From Liolophura sinensis (Eukaryota > Mollusca > Polyplacophora > Chitonida > Chitonidae), in the NCBI RefSeq assembly GCF_032854445.1, contig NC_088307.1, forward strand, positions 12,152,001 through 12,216,000: a DNA stretch of 64,000 nucleotides, given 5' to 3'. Position 1 is the stretch's first letter, and each line of letters starts with the position of its first letter. The notes under the pieces are model-generated. The model was not told where the DNA came from, searched no databases, and worked only from the letters and a program-made list of their open reading frames with translations. The position numbers and the translations under genes are program-made. This document shows positions 31,491-42,799 of this stretch, piece after piece.

Positions 31491-32872
31491 AGATTCTGAA
31501 CGCTCTGTCCATACCTGCCAACGAGAGTGTAATACCCATTGTAAAATTTGAGAAACTTAGAAAGAAGGCGTTTGATGGAGTATCCTTGACAAATTAGTTT
31601 TTGAACTAGCAACTTGTGACGCAGATTAAAGTCATCACAATTAACGCAAGATCTGACAAATGCAACAAGGCGAGATATGTATACCCCATATGCAGGACCC
31701 TTTGGTATATTGCTATCCAAATAAGGATAATTTACAACATCAAAGTTGAAATTATCCCCTCTGTGGTAAAGGCGGCGTGAAAGGAGACCTTGTTCGTCTT
31801 TGTACGTATATAGATCCAAAAAAGATGTACCATCAGGACTATCTGTTGTCTCCTTTAAATGCAATGAAGGCGGATAGATTTCCTTCACCGCTTCAGCAAT
31901 GTGGGGGTTATTTAACACCAGTAGATCATCAATATACCGCTTGGTAAATGAAAAGGATCGAGGTTTAAACATATTACTTTTAAGTAATTTCTGCATATAG
32001 TCGTATTCATATGAAAACAGGTATAGGTCTGCCAAAAAAGGCGTACATTTGGTACCCATTGGAATACCTAGGCCTATGTACTGTTGGTAAATGGTGTCCC
32101 CGAATTTCACATAGATGTTACTAATGAGAAATTCAAGTAATTCAATAAATAATGTGACATCCCATGAGTGGTAACCTTTATAAATGGTAGAGCTATAGAA
32201 AGCCTTATTGCTTCTGACGTTAATGTAACGGTGACCTGTTTTAGTAAATGCCGAGACAATTAACGACGATATTCTTTCAATAAGATCTTGGTGAGGAATC
32301 GTAGTATAGAGAGTAGAGAAATCCCATGTGGATACGTATTTGTACAGTATATGCATATGAGCATCAAGTAAGATAAGACATTTGGAGTTGTTAAGAATCC
32401 ACATGCAGTTGACATCTGAATTTTTTGTTATGGCACAACAATACTTATTCCAAAATGACTTTACTTCTTGTAACGCTCTAGTAAGTAGGGTTGACAAGAG
32501 TTTGGTGGTACAGCTTCTTGAACCCGCAATAAATCGAGCCTTGTATGGGGATTCATACATTTTAGGAATCCAGTAAAGTTGTGGTATTTCTGTGTGACGG
32601 GTAGGTATATTTATGCGCCTTTCTTTAAGAAAGGTTTTGTGTTTGTTCAATAGTTCCTCCAGAGTACATATAGTAGCAGAACACGTGGATGTCGTTGCAG
32701 ATGTACGTAGCTCTTGAACAAGAATTTGATAATAATAATTCTTGCAAATAAAGATGACATTATTAGGAGCCCTGTCTGCTACATTGTTGACAAATTTACT
32801 AAGAAGGTCAGCGAGTGTTTCTTGCACAGTGGGATCCCTCAGAACCTGTTTAACTTTTGTGTAGAGCATCAA
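31472..32872 (-). CDS. Reverse transcriptase domain protein (retroelement), 466-codon frame
   Basis: RNA-directed DNA polymerase. The fingers/palm motifs are in order: TEIPQLYWIPKMYESPYKAR, then STWDFSTLYTTIPH (catalytic Asp), then IGLGIPMGTKCTPFLADLYL, then FTKRYIDDLLVLNN (catalytic YIDD), then SPDGTSFLDLYTYKDEQ and YPYLDSNIP...YGVYISRLV. The thumb-like C-terminus ends KYG-type (GRYGQSVQNLW). All catalytic aspartates are present, so this part could be recently active, but the upstream frame is broken. A methionine at 32867-32869 is the first ATG; the true protein starts further upstream. No endonuclease motif is visible after the RT. Confidence 0.88.
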   Translation of the reverse strand: MMLYTKVKQVLRDPTVQETLADLLSKFVNNVADRAPNNVIFICKNYYYQILVQELRTSATTSTCSATICTLEELLNKHKTFLKERRINIPTRHTEIPQLYWIPKMYESPYKARFIAGSRSCTTKLLSTLLTRALQEVKSFWNKYCCAITKNSDVNCMWILNNSKCLILLDAHMHILYKYVSTWDFSTLYTTIPHQDLIERISSLIVSAFTKTGHRYINVRSNKAFYSSTIYKGYHSWDVTLFIELLEFLISNIYVKFGDTIYQQYIGLGIPMGTKCTPFLADLYLFSYEYDYMQKLLKSNMFKPRSFSFTKRYIDDLLVLNNPHIAEAVKEIYPPSLHLKETTDSPDGTSFLDLYTYKDEQGLLSRRLYHRGDNFNFDVVNYPYLDSNIPKGPAYGVYISRLVAFVRSCVNCDDFNLRHKLLVQKLICQGYSIKRLLSKFLKFYNGYYTLVGRYGQSVQNLWRSAL

Positions 32873-32928
32873 TGTCTAGACGGTGTATAGCTAAACTAAC
32901 CTTCTTTTTTACAATCTCAAGCCAATCG

Positions 32929-33624
32929 TTAGGTACCGAAGAATCCACTTTCTCCCGTTTTGACCATTTTTAACATACTCCTCAAGTGCCAAGATGATAT
33001 TTTTTTGTTAGCTCGAATGTTGACATTTCTCTTTTCTCTATACTTAGGACCTCTCACAAAGAAATTCCTTAGACCATGATTCTTAATAATATTAAGGTTA
33101 CAGGTTAGGACATGTTTACATTTGTCGTAGGTAAAAACTGAGGATTCACAATCACAGTTAGAGCCGCCAGAAGTATACGTCGCCAAATCGAACTCCTTGA
33201 TGGCCTGGGAATAATTGAAAATTTTGGAAGCTATGGGCTTTGTTTACTCATAGGATATGCAAGGTGGCTCTTGGACATTAAAATAATTAGGCACAGCACT
33301 ACGAACATCAGGTTCATTAAAGATGCGTGGTAGGTTAATTAAATCAAGGCCACTCTCTAAATACTTTATCTTCAGAAAAAGTCGATCGTGTTGAGTTTCA
33401 ATTGTAGGTTCAGAGCGATACAATCGAAAATACGATATGTCTTGACACAGACGTACAAGGTGAGGTGGAACATTAAAATTGTGTATGTTATTGGATACGT
33501 CTTGAACTACCTGTTTTAGCAAGTTCAGTGGCAGTGCATATAATACTGTGCGTAGAGCATGCATGCTACTGGTGTCATACGACAATCCTACTAAATAGCT
33601 AAATGTAAGGTGTTTGTAAATCAT
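32929..33624 (-). pseudogene. N-terminal part of the RT element polyprotein, frameshifted
   Basis: Two frames (33624-33244 and 33186-32929) that would be continuous with each other and with the RT if indels near 33240 and 32930-32875 were absent. The second carries Cys residues (NCDCESS, KCKHVLTC) and a basic KGPKYRE-like motif (RGPKYREKRNVN). The function of this region is unknown to me. Confidence 0.68.
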
Positions 33625-33789
33625 GTTTCCGTTGAACTTCCGCTGTCAAGGCCCACTGTTAGTCCAGACATAACGTCAGCCAAACTCTCCGTTGTAGGAT
33701 TCACTAAATGAATCGGCTAAAAGCAGTTTTCACGCGCACCTTTTTAACATGTCTGTAACAGTCTTCCATTTTGTCAATAGTAAACTTTC

Positions 33790-34870
33790 CTCGTGTTTTT
33801 GTCACTTGTTTTCTTTGACTGTCTTAACGATTGCCCACCTTTACTGCCATTGTGTTTTGTAAAACTGATGATATACGCTCGACAAAAGCTTGCCTCCGCT
33901 TGCTCCAGCTTTGCTTGCTACCAAGTACCAGTAGGCCTGGACTGTAACAGCTGGATCAGCGAGTGCACGTGTACACAATAGCGGTGATGATGTTCTCAGA
34001 AATTTAAAAGGTACATTTTAAAGATAGTGTTTTGGGGTTTAAATAAAATGTTTTCGAATAAAATGTCACATTTCAACTTGTCAACTATAAGCATTAGACA
34101 TCAAGAGCCTTGTTTTGTGTAGCCTATGTTGTGTTTCGTAATGTTTATGACGCGGTAAAAAGGCCATCGTCACAAACATGGTACGTTAACCTCCCCGAAT
34201 ACTTCACCGCCTTTGCTGCTTTATTTCGGCAATGAGTTTACGTGTTAAATCTGGTTTTCATGATTTATATGTAGTTGAATTATTAGAATTTCCTTCAATG
34301 AGAAAGGAAGCATTCCTATTTCACACAGGTTACAGATGTCACTTTTGTTTTACTAAACGTTTACATTCCTATATGTATGTCACGTATACGCAGCTTTGAA
34401 ATATCTAGGTCAACTGCTCAGCTCGCCGTTGATTGGTTTAAAATTCGCGAGATCTGTTGAGGGAATGAAAGACAACGGCAGCGTGAAATGTGACGTTTTT
34501 CCTATTGTTTTTAATACAGTAGACTTTAATACGTTCATCTTGGTGCTTGTTGTGTAACCCGTTAACGCTGAACTTTTTTCATTCCCAGTAACAAGAATGT
34601 GATAAATTGTTTATTGCTACTATTTCAATCTACAAAACCTATGATCAGACTCGTCAAGAGTAAATAAAGGCTTTATTGTTATTAGAAGTCTCACGCATTT
34701 TTATCACTGATAATTTCCTCGTGTAATTTTCTTTCACATGCAGTTATTTTCTTTGACTGTCTTGACGACTGCTCACCCTTATCACCATTGTGTTTTGCAA
34801 AACTTAGAAATTGCCCTCTACAAAAATTTGTCTCGGATGTTTCCAGTTTACACTGCTACCATGCTGGGTT
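33790..34870. repeat. Pair of ~140-bp direct repeats ~935 bp apart
   Basis: GTTTTCTTTGACTGTCTTAA / TATTTTCTTTGACTGTCTTG, then GCCATTGTGTTTTGTAAAAC / ACCATTGTGTTTTGCAAAAC, then TTGCTACCA / CTGCTACCA, at about 33800-33945 and 34730-34870. They lie just beyond the 5' end of the RT element and could belong to it. Confidence 0.75.
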
Positions 34871-35390
34871 TTACATATGCACAGCTATTGCGAGAATGGC
34901 GTTCCAAGAAATGTAAAAGAAACTTTTTGAAGATAGTGTGTACAGGTGTAAGCAATATACTTCCGAATTTGCCTTCATTCACTGGAGTTTTAATCCCAGG
35001 GTGTTCTGATTGGTAAAACCTGTATCTGAAGTACGTGATTCTGTGATTAAAATCCATATACACTTTGTTTACTTAAATCCCAAGTTATTTAGTTCCCAAG
35101 GATAACGAGAGAAAGGAAGTCCTACTGAGAGGGTTCGATGTGATAAAAACAAAGACAAAATATAAGACCTCTGACATACGTGTGTGTACATATATCTGTT
35201 TGCATAAGGTAATAAAAATATGCAGAAAAACGTATGCCGGCAATATTAGTGTCGTACAAAGAAATGCGTGCAAATCGATGCGAAATATTATTTTCTGGGT
35301 AAAAAATGTATAAATTTTTATTTACATTTGGACCAATTATGAAAATACAATTTGTAGTTTTTTTTTTAACAAAATGGTTGGAAACAGTCG
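34870..35390. other. Intergenic, nothing recognised
   Basis: Moderately AT-rich. No coding exon, RNA gene or dispersed repeat identified. Confidence 0.45.
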
Positions 35391-35394
35391 GTCG

Positions 35395-35570
35395 CTTATA
35401 CTGGTTTCCTCTCCGGTCGTAAGTGGGAAGGTCTTCCAACAACCTGCGGATGGTCGTGGATTTTCCCAGGGCTCTACCCGGTTTCCTCCCGCCATAATGA
35501 GGGCCGCCGTCGTATGAGTGAAATATTCTTGAGTACGGCGTAAAACACCAATCAAATAAATAATTAACTA
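35395..35570 (+). mobile_element. SINE-A copy, head missing
   Basis: TTTCCTCTCCGGTCGTAAGT, ACCTGCGGATGGTCGTGGAT, GGCTCTACCCGGTTTCCTCC, GAAATATTCTTGAGTACGGC and an AATCAAATAAATAA tail. Among the least diverged copies. Confidence 0.95.
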
Positions 35571-35574
35571 AACA

Positions 35575-36880
35575 GGTTGTCAAATGGCATATAGATTTTT
35601 TATTGATTGTTTTATCACATATGAAACTTCATAACAATAATTAGTTCTCTAGCACATATCAGTAGAAGTGTACATGTATACACCTGTTGCACCAACTACC
35701 GTCAGCAGCAAAACGCAGCCCAGGATCAAAAACAAGAACACTATCCTCAGCCAAAAGGAGAACAAAAAAGTGCAACAACAACAACGCCTTCCTCTCACAG
35801 AGCTTCTTGTCTGGGCCAAAGCCCGTATAGAATTAATAGCTGGTCAAATATATCAAAAATATTGTGATGAAAATGTTTTCTCTATCAGCCAGACTACATC
35901 ACAGGCTTTATCACTGTGAAATGAGGGAAGGCAGACTGCGAGAAATCAGTGTGCTAACTACATGTGGAGACCCAGTACAGCAATTGGACGTCTTTTTTTC
36001 GCGACACTGTTGTAATTCTAAAAATGCGATTACAAAAACACAACACATCCATGAATATAAATGTTTTGTCCACCTTACTCCCAAGAACTTTGCCCAATTT
36101 TTATTCAAAGGCTTGAAAGGTCCTTTTCAGATTCTGGTCAAATACAGCTCTCCCTTGTTGGTTCGGCTGATGCCTTTTCGTTCACTCCAGGTAAAAACTC
36201 TACAAAACCATACGATAGCTCAATGGCCTTAATAACAAACCATAATAGATCACTCTAAGTCAGTGCAGTCATCTTAGGACGAAGATTGCTGGGAAAAGTT
36301 TAGATTTTTAGATTTTGAAAGAATGTCCTTCACCAGTGACAATAACTGCATCTTGTTTTTATTTTATTCTGCTTAAACCATTGTGTCATGGAGGGGTGTA
36401 GTTTGCTACTATTTAAGCGTTTAAATCTAAAATTACAATAAAAACCCTAACTGAGGTAAGTTTGCAAGAGGCCGCCTTTCACCGTTTCTGAGTCACCATC
36501 TGCAAACTGTCACAATGTCATCGCAGCCCTGTCTGTGCTACAGTTTTAAATTCCAAACATTTTCCACGTCGTTAAAGATGATATAAGTTAACCTTTTTAA
36601 GACTGAAGAACCTGTTCATACATTTGCCATGATTTTTTCAATCTTCCACTGCGAAGTGTCTCATTTTGTGATAAATCTCTAAAATGATTATAATTAAAGA
36701 AATCCGTAGGCAAAAGCACAGACAGATGACTTCGTTAGTTTACCTCGGTTAGGGCTGCATTCTAACACATCCATGTACTGTCAGTGCTTTAATAAATAGT
36801 GCCAAATAAACCCCCTAGCAGCATTGCTTAAGCGCAATAAGGTGAATGCAGACATGTTAATTAAAATTGCGGAATTTCGA
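35575..36880. other. Intergenic, nothing recognised
   Basis: Two plus-strand frames (35668-35919 and 35864-36232) lack recognisable domains or splice context. I do not call them genes. Confidence 0.4.
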
Positions 36881-36884
36881 ACTG

Positions 36885-37125
36885 GAACTCTGATATAGAG
36901 TAGACGAATGAAAGAAAATTGAGAATCTGATCGTTTGTGAACTGGAGAAGTTTCTACAGGAAAGAGGTGTCATTTGTGTCCCTGGAAAAAGGTGAGACAG
37001 GTGATCAGTAAATCAATTTCAACAAGGTTGCCGAAAATTTTTTACCATTCACATGGCGCAGTAGGGCTGTTTTTGCCCTTGATTAGAAAAGAATTCCGAC
37101 TCGAAACTCCCCTATGGTGTGAATT
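36885..37125. repeat. Dispersed repeat R1, copy 3
   Basis: AGAGTAGACGAATGAAAGAA, GGAGAAGTTTCTACAGGAAA, GAGGTGTCATTTGTG, GGTGATCAGTAAATCAATTT, CACATGGCGCAGTAGGGCTG and GACTCGAAACTCCCC. It abuts the stop codon of the receptor gene at 37139. Confidence 0.8.
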
Positions 37126-37138
37126 TCTTTAGCCTCAG

Positions 37139-38192
37139 TTACAAGTTCTGTTGTGTTCGAATTGTAAACATTCTGTCCGGGTCATTGCGGTTGTTTTGAG
37201 GTTTAGGCCCATGTTGCTCTGGACGGTCAGTATGGCTAGACGAAGAGCCGCTGTTACGTTGATTTGTTATCTGTGTGTTGTGTTCAGGAGCTACTGTCGC
37301 AACCCGAGTCGAGAACCAGGAAACAATCGTTCTTCCGAGAGGAGACCTGAGGATGTGACTCAAAGGATTCATGACACAGTTAGACCACAGTAGAAAGTAG
37401 CTCAGCTGAAATGTAACCTCCGGCCACATGTTTTTTGTACCCAACGAGGCGAGTGACGGTGATGAAGGTATAGGAAAGTACCCAGATTAAAAGCTTACAA
37501 AATGTCATTTTAAATATTTCCACATGTCTATGACGGGCTAACGATTGTCTGGCCGAGTTTTTCCGGACAAAGCGTGTTATGACAATATAGATTATAGTGC
37601 ACAGCAAAACCGAGCCTGATAAATGGACGCCATAAAATGCTGTCATTAGCATTCTAAAGACGTTGTCGTAAGTGACAAAACAGTAACCGATCGAAGGAAC
37701 TTTTTGAAGGTATCCATATTTGATACTCGAGAAGACCACCACGCATATGTCCACAGTTAAACATGTCACACTGATGAGCGCCAGGTGTATCAGACTAACA
37801 GCTGCTTTGTTATTTGGCGAAACTTTAGTCACGTTGCGAGCGGTAGTGCAGAGAATAAGACACTGGATTTGTAAGGAATAAGTCGACAGAAGAGGCCCAA
37901 GAATCCCGGTGATGCTGCATAGGGGCGTCGTGACGCCTGGAAGCGCTAACGTCACCAGACACATGGGGATTACCAACAGCAGGATTAAACTGTCCACAAT
38001 GGCTAGGTTAACTATAGTCATGTTAAGTGGCGAGCGACGCAACTTCTTGAGTAAAACCACCATAATGTAGCCATTGGCTAACGTACCTGTCACGATCAAA
38101 ATTCCCAACAGGATCACGATAGCCGCTGATGGCTGCCTGTTTGTGTTGCCCTCTGTAAAATTCTCGATCGTGGTATTGTTGGCTGATGACAT
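37139..38192 (-). CDS. Divergent class A (rhodopsin-like) GPCR, frameshifted before TM7
   Basis: Seven-helix receptor at the plasma membrane, one coding exon, ATG at 38192. The N-terminus has three sequons (N5, N6, N11). TM1 ~24-49 with N40; TM2 ~56-84 with NLAIVD; C92 and C171 can form the usual disulfide. TM3 ends ARN (118-120) in place of DRY; TM5 ~178-207; TM6 ~226-250 with W237. The frame that starts at 38192 stops at 37380 after 270 codons. TM7 (LSYFLLWSNCVMNPLSHIL) lies one base over, ending at 37139, because of an A6 run at 37431-37436. Without one A the protein would be 350 residues. NPxxY is NPLSH. The ligand is unknown; peptide-receptor-like is a guess. It may be a pseudogene. Confidence 0.85.
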
Positions 38193-38199
38193 GGTAGGT

Positions 38200-38655
38200 A
38201 TTTGACAGGAATGGTTTGCGACAGAACGTGGCAGCTGTGAACACCAGGTGTTTCTGAGCTACTACTCCAAGAAGGTTCCCGGTTGCTATAAAGACAGTCC
38301 CTTTTGTAATAGCATGCTTCAAGACAAGGAAACGGCACCAGACTTGTGTATGTCAACGAAGAACTGTTCTCAGCACACACCTTCAAAAGGATTACGCCTA
38401 TGGGCGTGCTCTGTGTATATACAGCGTTTTAGAAACAGGGCGTGTCTTACTACTTAGCGACACCAATAATATCAACAGGTGTTTTACTGGTATCGTGTGA
38501 CAAGTCTTGTGCAATGCCACCCCTCGCTGACGTTCAGAATGATCAGATGCAGCTGGGAAGTCCATGCTGGTTAGACTTATGACGCCTAATAAATTGGAGT
38601 TAGCACCACTGCAATCTTTCTTTGATTTAATTCTATTTTAGCCTTGTAAATTGCT
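38200..38655. other. 5' flank of the receptor gene
   Basis: Probable 5' UTR and promoter region. TATATACAG near 38415 is not convincing as a TATA box. No repeat recognised. Confidence 0.35.
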
Positions 38656-38659
38656 ACTA

Positions 38660-38765
38660 TTCATACATGCGGTCGCTGTGAGTTCAAGTTCACACGATGC
38701 TGTCCTTCTCTCCGGCCGTGAGTGGAAAGGTATGACAGCAACCTGCGAATGGTCGTGATGGTCTT
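38660..38765 (+). mobile_element. SINE-A middle fragment
   Basis: ATGCGGTCGCTGTGAGTTCA, CTTCTCTCCGGCCGTGAGTG and AGCAACCTGCGAATGGTCGT. Confidence 0.85.
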
Positions 38766-38769
38766 TGCG

Positions 38770-40360
38770 AATCTGGAGTGCAAGGGGTTCGATTCTAAGG
38801 TGTGATTATGTTTAATACATCGTTTTAGCCTACATTAATGATCAATAACATAGAAGTGTAATTTGTGTCCATATTAGAAGTTAAAAACAAACCCTTAGTA
38901 ATTTAAATACATGTCCATTTTTTTGTTAAATATTCTTGCGCTGAATCAATCAAATACCAATTTAATGAATCAGTGTTATGCCCGACGGAATACACCTTCT
39001 CAATTTGAGATCAATACTGATGAAAGCAGTCTTAAACCACGAGCAAAGAAATTTTAATTCTAGTCTCATCCTACTGTGGAGAGCACGTTTGAACTCTTTC
39101 ACATTAAATGTATAATTGTAATTCTTGGCTTCAAAACGCAATACACGTTTGACAAAGTGTGAGAGATCTTGTGCCAAGTGATGGTTGCTCAGCCATCACA
39201 GCCTTTTGTCAGCAGCAACAATATACCCAATGTATTTAGTAAAATGTTAAGTAAAATAGTCGTGAGTTCGGCGTTCAAGGTCAACGAACTGTATCAAATC
39301 ATTCTGATACAATCAAAACCCACTTTCATATCAGACATCAGAACGCGAAACACTTTTGAAAAAAAAACGTGTCAGAGATCTTGTGCTGATTTATGATTGA
39401 AAAGTTAAGACTGCGATGACTGATCAAAGGTGTATCGCGTTCAAAGGTACGTTTTACCATTAGACTGAAATAACTTTTTCTGCACAACATACTCAATGTG
39501 TTTTTGATGTCAGTGATGCACCTACATTGATATTGTGGCAATATTATCTGTTTGAATCCATACATTGAAACAGACGTGTTTCTTAGCCGTCAAGCAAAAT
39601 CATTCCTGGTCAAAATCGCGCTGGCCAAATTACGGCGGAATTATGCAAAGAGAAGCAGTTAGCAGTTTTCAATGACGTTGGAAAGACACGACGAATGTTT
39701 TGTATGAAGGAGTGAAAATTTAATTCGTGTACCAGGACAGTATACATGAATTGTCGATAATCAAACTGTATCTTAGTTGCGCTTTGATTGTAATTGTTTG
39801 CAGGGATTACTAAAACGCTATTCTTTTAAAGTTCGATCTTTTTCAATGATAAGGTGGCCCATTGGTGAATACCCTTCTTGGCGAGGTAGTTAAAGGAAAT
39901 CTATCCTATGAGGATATATTTATAGCTGTAACCCCCACGGTAAGGGCTGTATAAGTGTCCATGTTTATTCCATCAACACGCTGCTTTACGAATAGCTGTA
40001 ATTAAAGCGTCACCCGGATACCTGTATTTTGTGAACTTTGAAGTGTTTTAGTGTTTAATAACAGTTTGAAATATGTTTATTGTTATGTTTTTCGCTGTTG
40101 ATATCTAACCGCTTACTAAGAAATGCAAACTATAGACTGTTCTCACGTATTTGAAGTATGTTCAGCGGATGTTGTTGAAAATTAATTTGGTTTTGTTATA
40201 TATTGCTCCTGTTACGAGGATATACGCGATTTTATACCGCCTGTATTCTTGGACAACCAGTCAGTGTACGGGTTCATAGCTTCAATGCCAACAAAATAGA
40301 CTTCATTATTACAAAATCTACCAAGATATCTACGCTACTTGATTACAAGACCATCCCGCG
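38770..40360. other. Intergenic, weak internal repeats
   Basis: GTGTGAGAGATCTTGTGCCA at about 39157 resembles CGTGTCAGAGATCTTGTGCT at about 39367 with similar flanks, suggesting an old duplication. GCAGTTAGCAGTTTTCAATG at about 39654 resembles GGTCAGCAGTTTTCAACGAT at about 49257. No gene recognised. Confidence 0.45.
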
Positions 40361-40365
40361 ACCGG

Positions 40366-40725
40366 CCCCGATGGCTCAGTTGATATAGCGTCCGCTTTGG
40401 GGGCGGTAGATCCAGGGGCAATCCTGGGCCGGGTCGCGCCTTGGACCTTAAAAGAGGAAGTTGTAGCTTCTTCGCTTGGCATTCAGCATTAATCGGGTAG
40501 TGCAACGACTGATTGGCCCGTATCAGTATAATGGCTCGGGTGGGGAGGCTTACTTGTCTTCGGTAACTCGTCTCAGTGAAGGAGCACTAGATAAAAGAAC
40601 TATGGAAATCCGTCCTACAAAAGGGGGCACATTACACGAACATGCACTCTTTCGTCGTCATATGAATAAGAAATTGTTAAGTATACGACGTTAAACCCCA
40701 AACATTCACTCACTCACTAAAGATG
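40366..40725 (+). mobile_element. SINE-B copy, full length
   Basis: tRNA-like head GGCCCCGATGGCTCAGTTGA with TAGCGTCCGC and AGATCCAGGGGCAATCCTGG, then AGTGCAACGACTGATTGGCC, TCAGTATAATGGCTCGGG, TCAGTGAAGGAGCACTAGAT, GGAAATCCGTCCTAC, and a tail CGACGTTAAACCCCAAACAT with CACTCACTCACT. The head is not a functional tRNA. Confidence 0.92.
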
Positions 40726-40729
40726 ATCC

Positions 40730-42090
40730 CACTTGCCAGCCACTTGGAGCCTGCAAGACGCACTAAGCCTTGTTTAGACTTAGCCTTATCACTTGTCTCC
40801 TTCCGTGAAACTATTCTGTCAGCAAATACCAATAAAATTGTGTTAGGTTTTCTTTAAAATCAAGCTGTACATATTCTAGATAAACAGAACCATGTGTATA
40901 AAGTATTGCTAGACATAAAGGTTGAGAAGGATTGTTTGTGCTTTCTGGCATCACTTCCTGCCTCATCACCATGGCCCAAGTGACTTTGACATTGTTCAAG
41001 ATTTCTGTACAAAATTTGTTAGTGATTGCAGTGATGTGAAGCGAAAGATAGAGAGCGACGCATGTGCTGTAAGGAGTATCCCAGAGCATGCACCCCAAAG
41101 GTGTATTGTCAGTATGGCACGTGAGTCTTTCAGCTTTTGTCCCTTATATCTTTAGTAAATGGTTATGAGCACCTAATGAGATAATGTCCGTTAAAGTTCT
41201 AATCAAACGAAATCACTTTTCATCAAAAAGTAAAACTTTTGTAGATTAAGGGGTTGATTTTTTAAAAAAATTAATGTCTTTTTTAGTGGTTTGCACTCGG
41301 TAATTTCCGCGGCGAAGGTCTTAATGACGTCACAAGTAGACATTTGAGTTCGGCAGCCATATAGCGAATAACCGGGAGGCCAGTGACAAACGTGTAATAA
41401 AATATGTATAGAAAAGCACGAGAATGAGCGGAATGAGTTATGCGACTGTATACAACACCGCGTATAAACTTAAAGACCATATAATCGTTTTTTTTTTATT
41501 ATTAATGTATAATTCTCACTAAATCATCTCGTTTGGACAATGCATGCACGCTGGCGAAATGTAAATATTGACCGTTAGCTGTCTTTCTCAACTGACGACT
41601 GTGGACCTCGTAGTATGCCGCACTGGTATAGGTTTACTGCATTTTATAAAAAACATAAAATACCTGTACATAAGTCCTTTGTGTGCAGACAAGAGATTTG
41701 AACTAAATTAAATTTTTATTTGTCTTTAAAAGTTAGTATTTTCAAATGCTCAGTCCCGCGTTCTCAGTTCAGCAGCCATGTTTATATCTAGTTGGATCAC
41801 ACAAAAGTGGTGTGTCCAAAAAATCTCATCGAAAATGTACAATGCCAATAACGCGCATCTCACTTCTCGGTCTTTCCAAATGCCGAAAAACAATGTCTGA
41901 GATGAAATGTACGTACAGTAAAGTATTTTTTGCTGGTTACAGTTGATAGAATGTATACAGACCTTACAGAGCATTGAAAACTTTTATTTCAGCCATAGCG
42001 TAAGTCAAATAAGTGCTGCCAGTCGACCGATGAATCGAGATTTTGTCAAACGGCCTGAAATAACTAACAGGCGGGAATTAAATTTCTAAA
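40730..42090. other. Intergenic, nothing recognised
   Basis: Short chance frames only. No repeat from the families in this window was seen. Confidence 0.45.
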
Positions 42091-42094
42091 AGTT

Positions 42095-42180
42095 TCCTCC
42101 TTCAACAATGCTGGCCGCCGTCGTATAAGTGAAATATTGAGTATAGCGTAGAACACCAATCAAATAAATAATTTTATAAA
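42095..42180 (+). mobile_element. SINE-A 3' fragment
   Basis: CAATGCTGGCCGCCGTCGTA, TAAGTGAAATATTGAGTATA and ACACCAATCAAATAAATAA. Confidence 0.92.
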
Positions 42181-42539
42181 ATATTTTCCTGAAAGAAAAT
42201 CCTGTAAAGGAATATCATTCGTTTTATGACTATTTATGTTCAGTTCATTGTCAACATCCATGGGTGTCACCAGTATGTGCGCCATTTCCCCATGTGAACT
42301 GTCGAGTGTGATCGGCTGTCTACGTAAGGCGTCAGACGACCTCCACCTCGGCCTGCAGGTGAGTTCGGCTGTGTTCGGCCCAGGTGGTTAAAAAGGTGGT
42401 TAAAAAGACCTAAAAATGACACGCATTATCATAATGAGTACGGCGGAACACCTGGGGATGATCGTAACGTACATCACGAAGTCCACAGTTAGCTTTTCAT
42501 ATATTAACAGCTTGACGTTAATAGGTATGATGACAATGT

Positions 42540-42795
42540 TAACATTATCTTCTTCTGATTACTGGGGGGATAATCCCAATCTGCACCAATCTGAACACTG
42601 GCTAATTGACCTCCGTGTAAATGACCTTCGTCAAATTGCTAATTGTGGATTCCCCAGGGATCTGTTGGAGGACTATTGAACTTTGGGGAAGTAGCCTTAT
42701 GCACTATCTATTCTAAAAGCACACCCTTATTCTATTATATCAGACCACTGTGGTGTCTCTATAACATTTAATGTTGAGGGCTATAGACCTAGGTA
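42540..42795 (+). pseudogene. Possible LINE endonuclease fragment
   Basis: One frame with two stops reads HWLIDLRVNDLRQIANCGFP, RDLLEDY, then HPYSIISDHCGVSITFNV. The SDHCGV end resembles the C-terminal SDH motif of APE-type LINE endonucleases. Short and degraded, so tentative. Confidence 0.3.
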
Positions 42796-42799
42796 AGTA

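Larger units (their letters stand above)
31320..33640 (-). mobile_element. Reverse-transcriptase retroelement, 5' part broken
   Basis: Minus-strand element. The N-terminal pieces are at 33624-33244 and 33186-32929; the latter has CDC...KCKHVLTC and IIKNHGLRNFFVRGPKYRE. Next comes a frameshifted junction and an uninterrupted RT frame at 32872-31472. Directly past the stop are three 57-bp tandem copies (AGCGCCATCTAYGT...) at 31330-31490. The GPKYRE...RYIDD layout recalls Penelope-related RTs common in invertebrate genomes, but I see no GIY-YIG domain and leave the clade open. A 3' fragment of a related copy is at 45850. Confidence 0.78.

Noticed and set aside
31306-31551. 81-codon plus-strand frame
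   Set aside because: It reads through the 57-bp minisatellite with a 19-residue period, and its right end is antisense to the RT stop region.
35668-36258. Overlapping plus-strand frames downstream of a SINE-A
   Set aside because: No domain, biased composition or splice support; they shadow one another.
40366-40445. Candidate tRNA gene
   Set aside because: The D-arm and B-box-like parts are those of a SINE-B head continuing into the SINE body, and the cloverleaf is incomplete. The same applies to 17960-18015 and 43995-44040.
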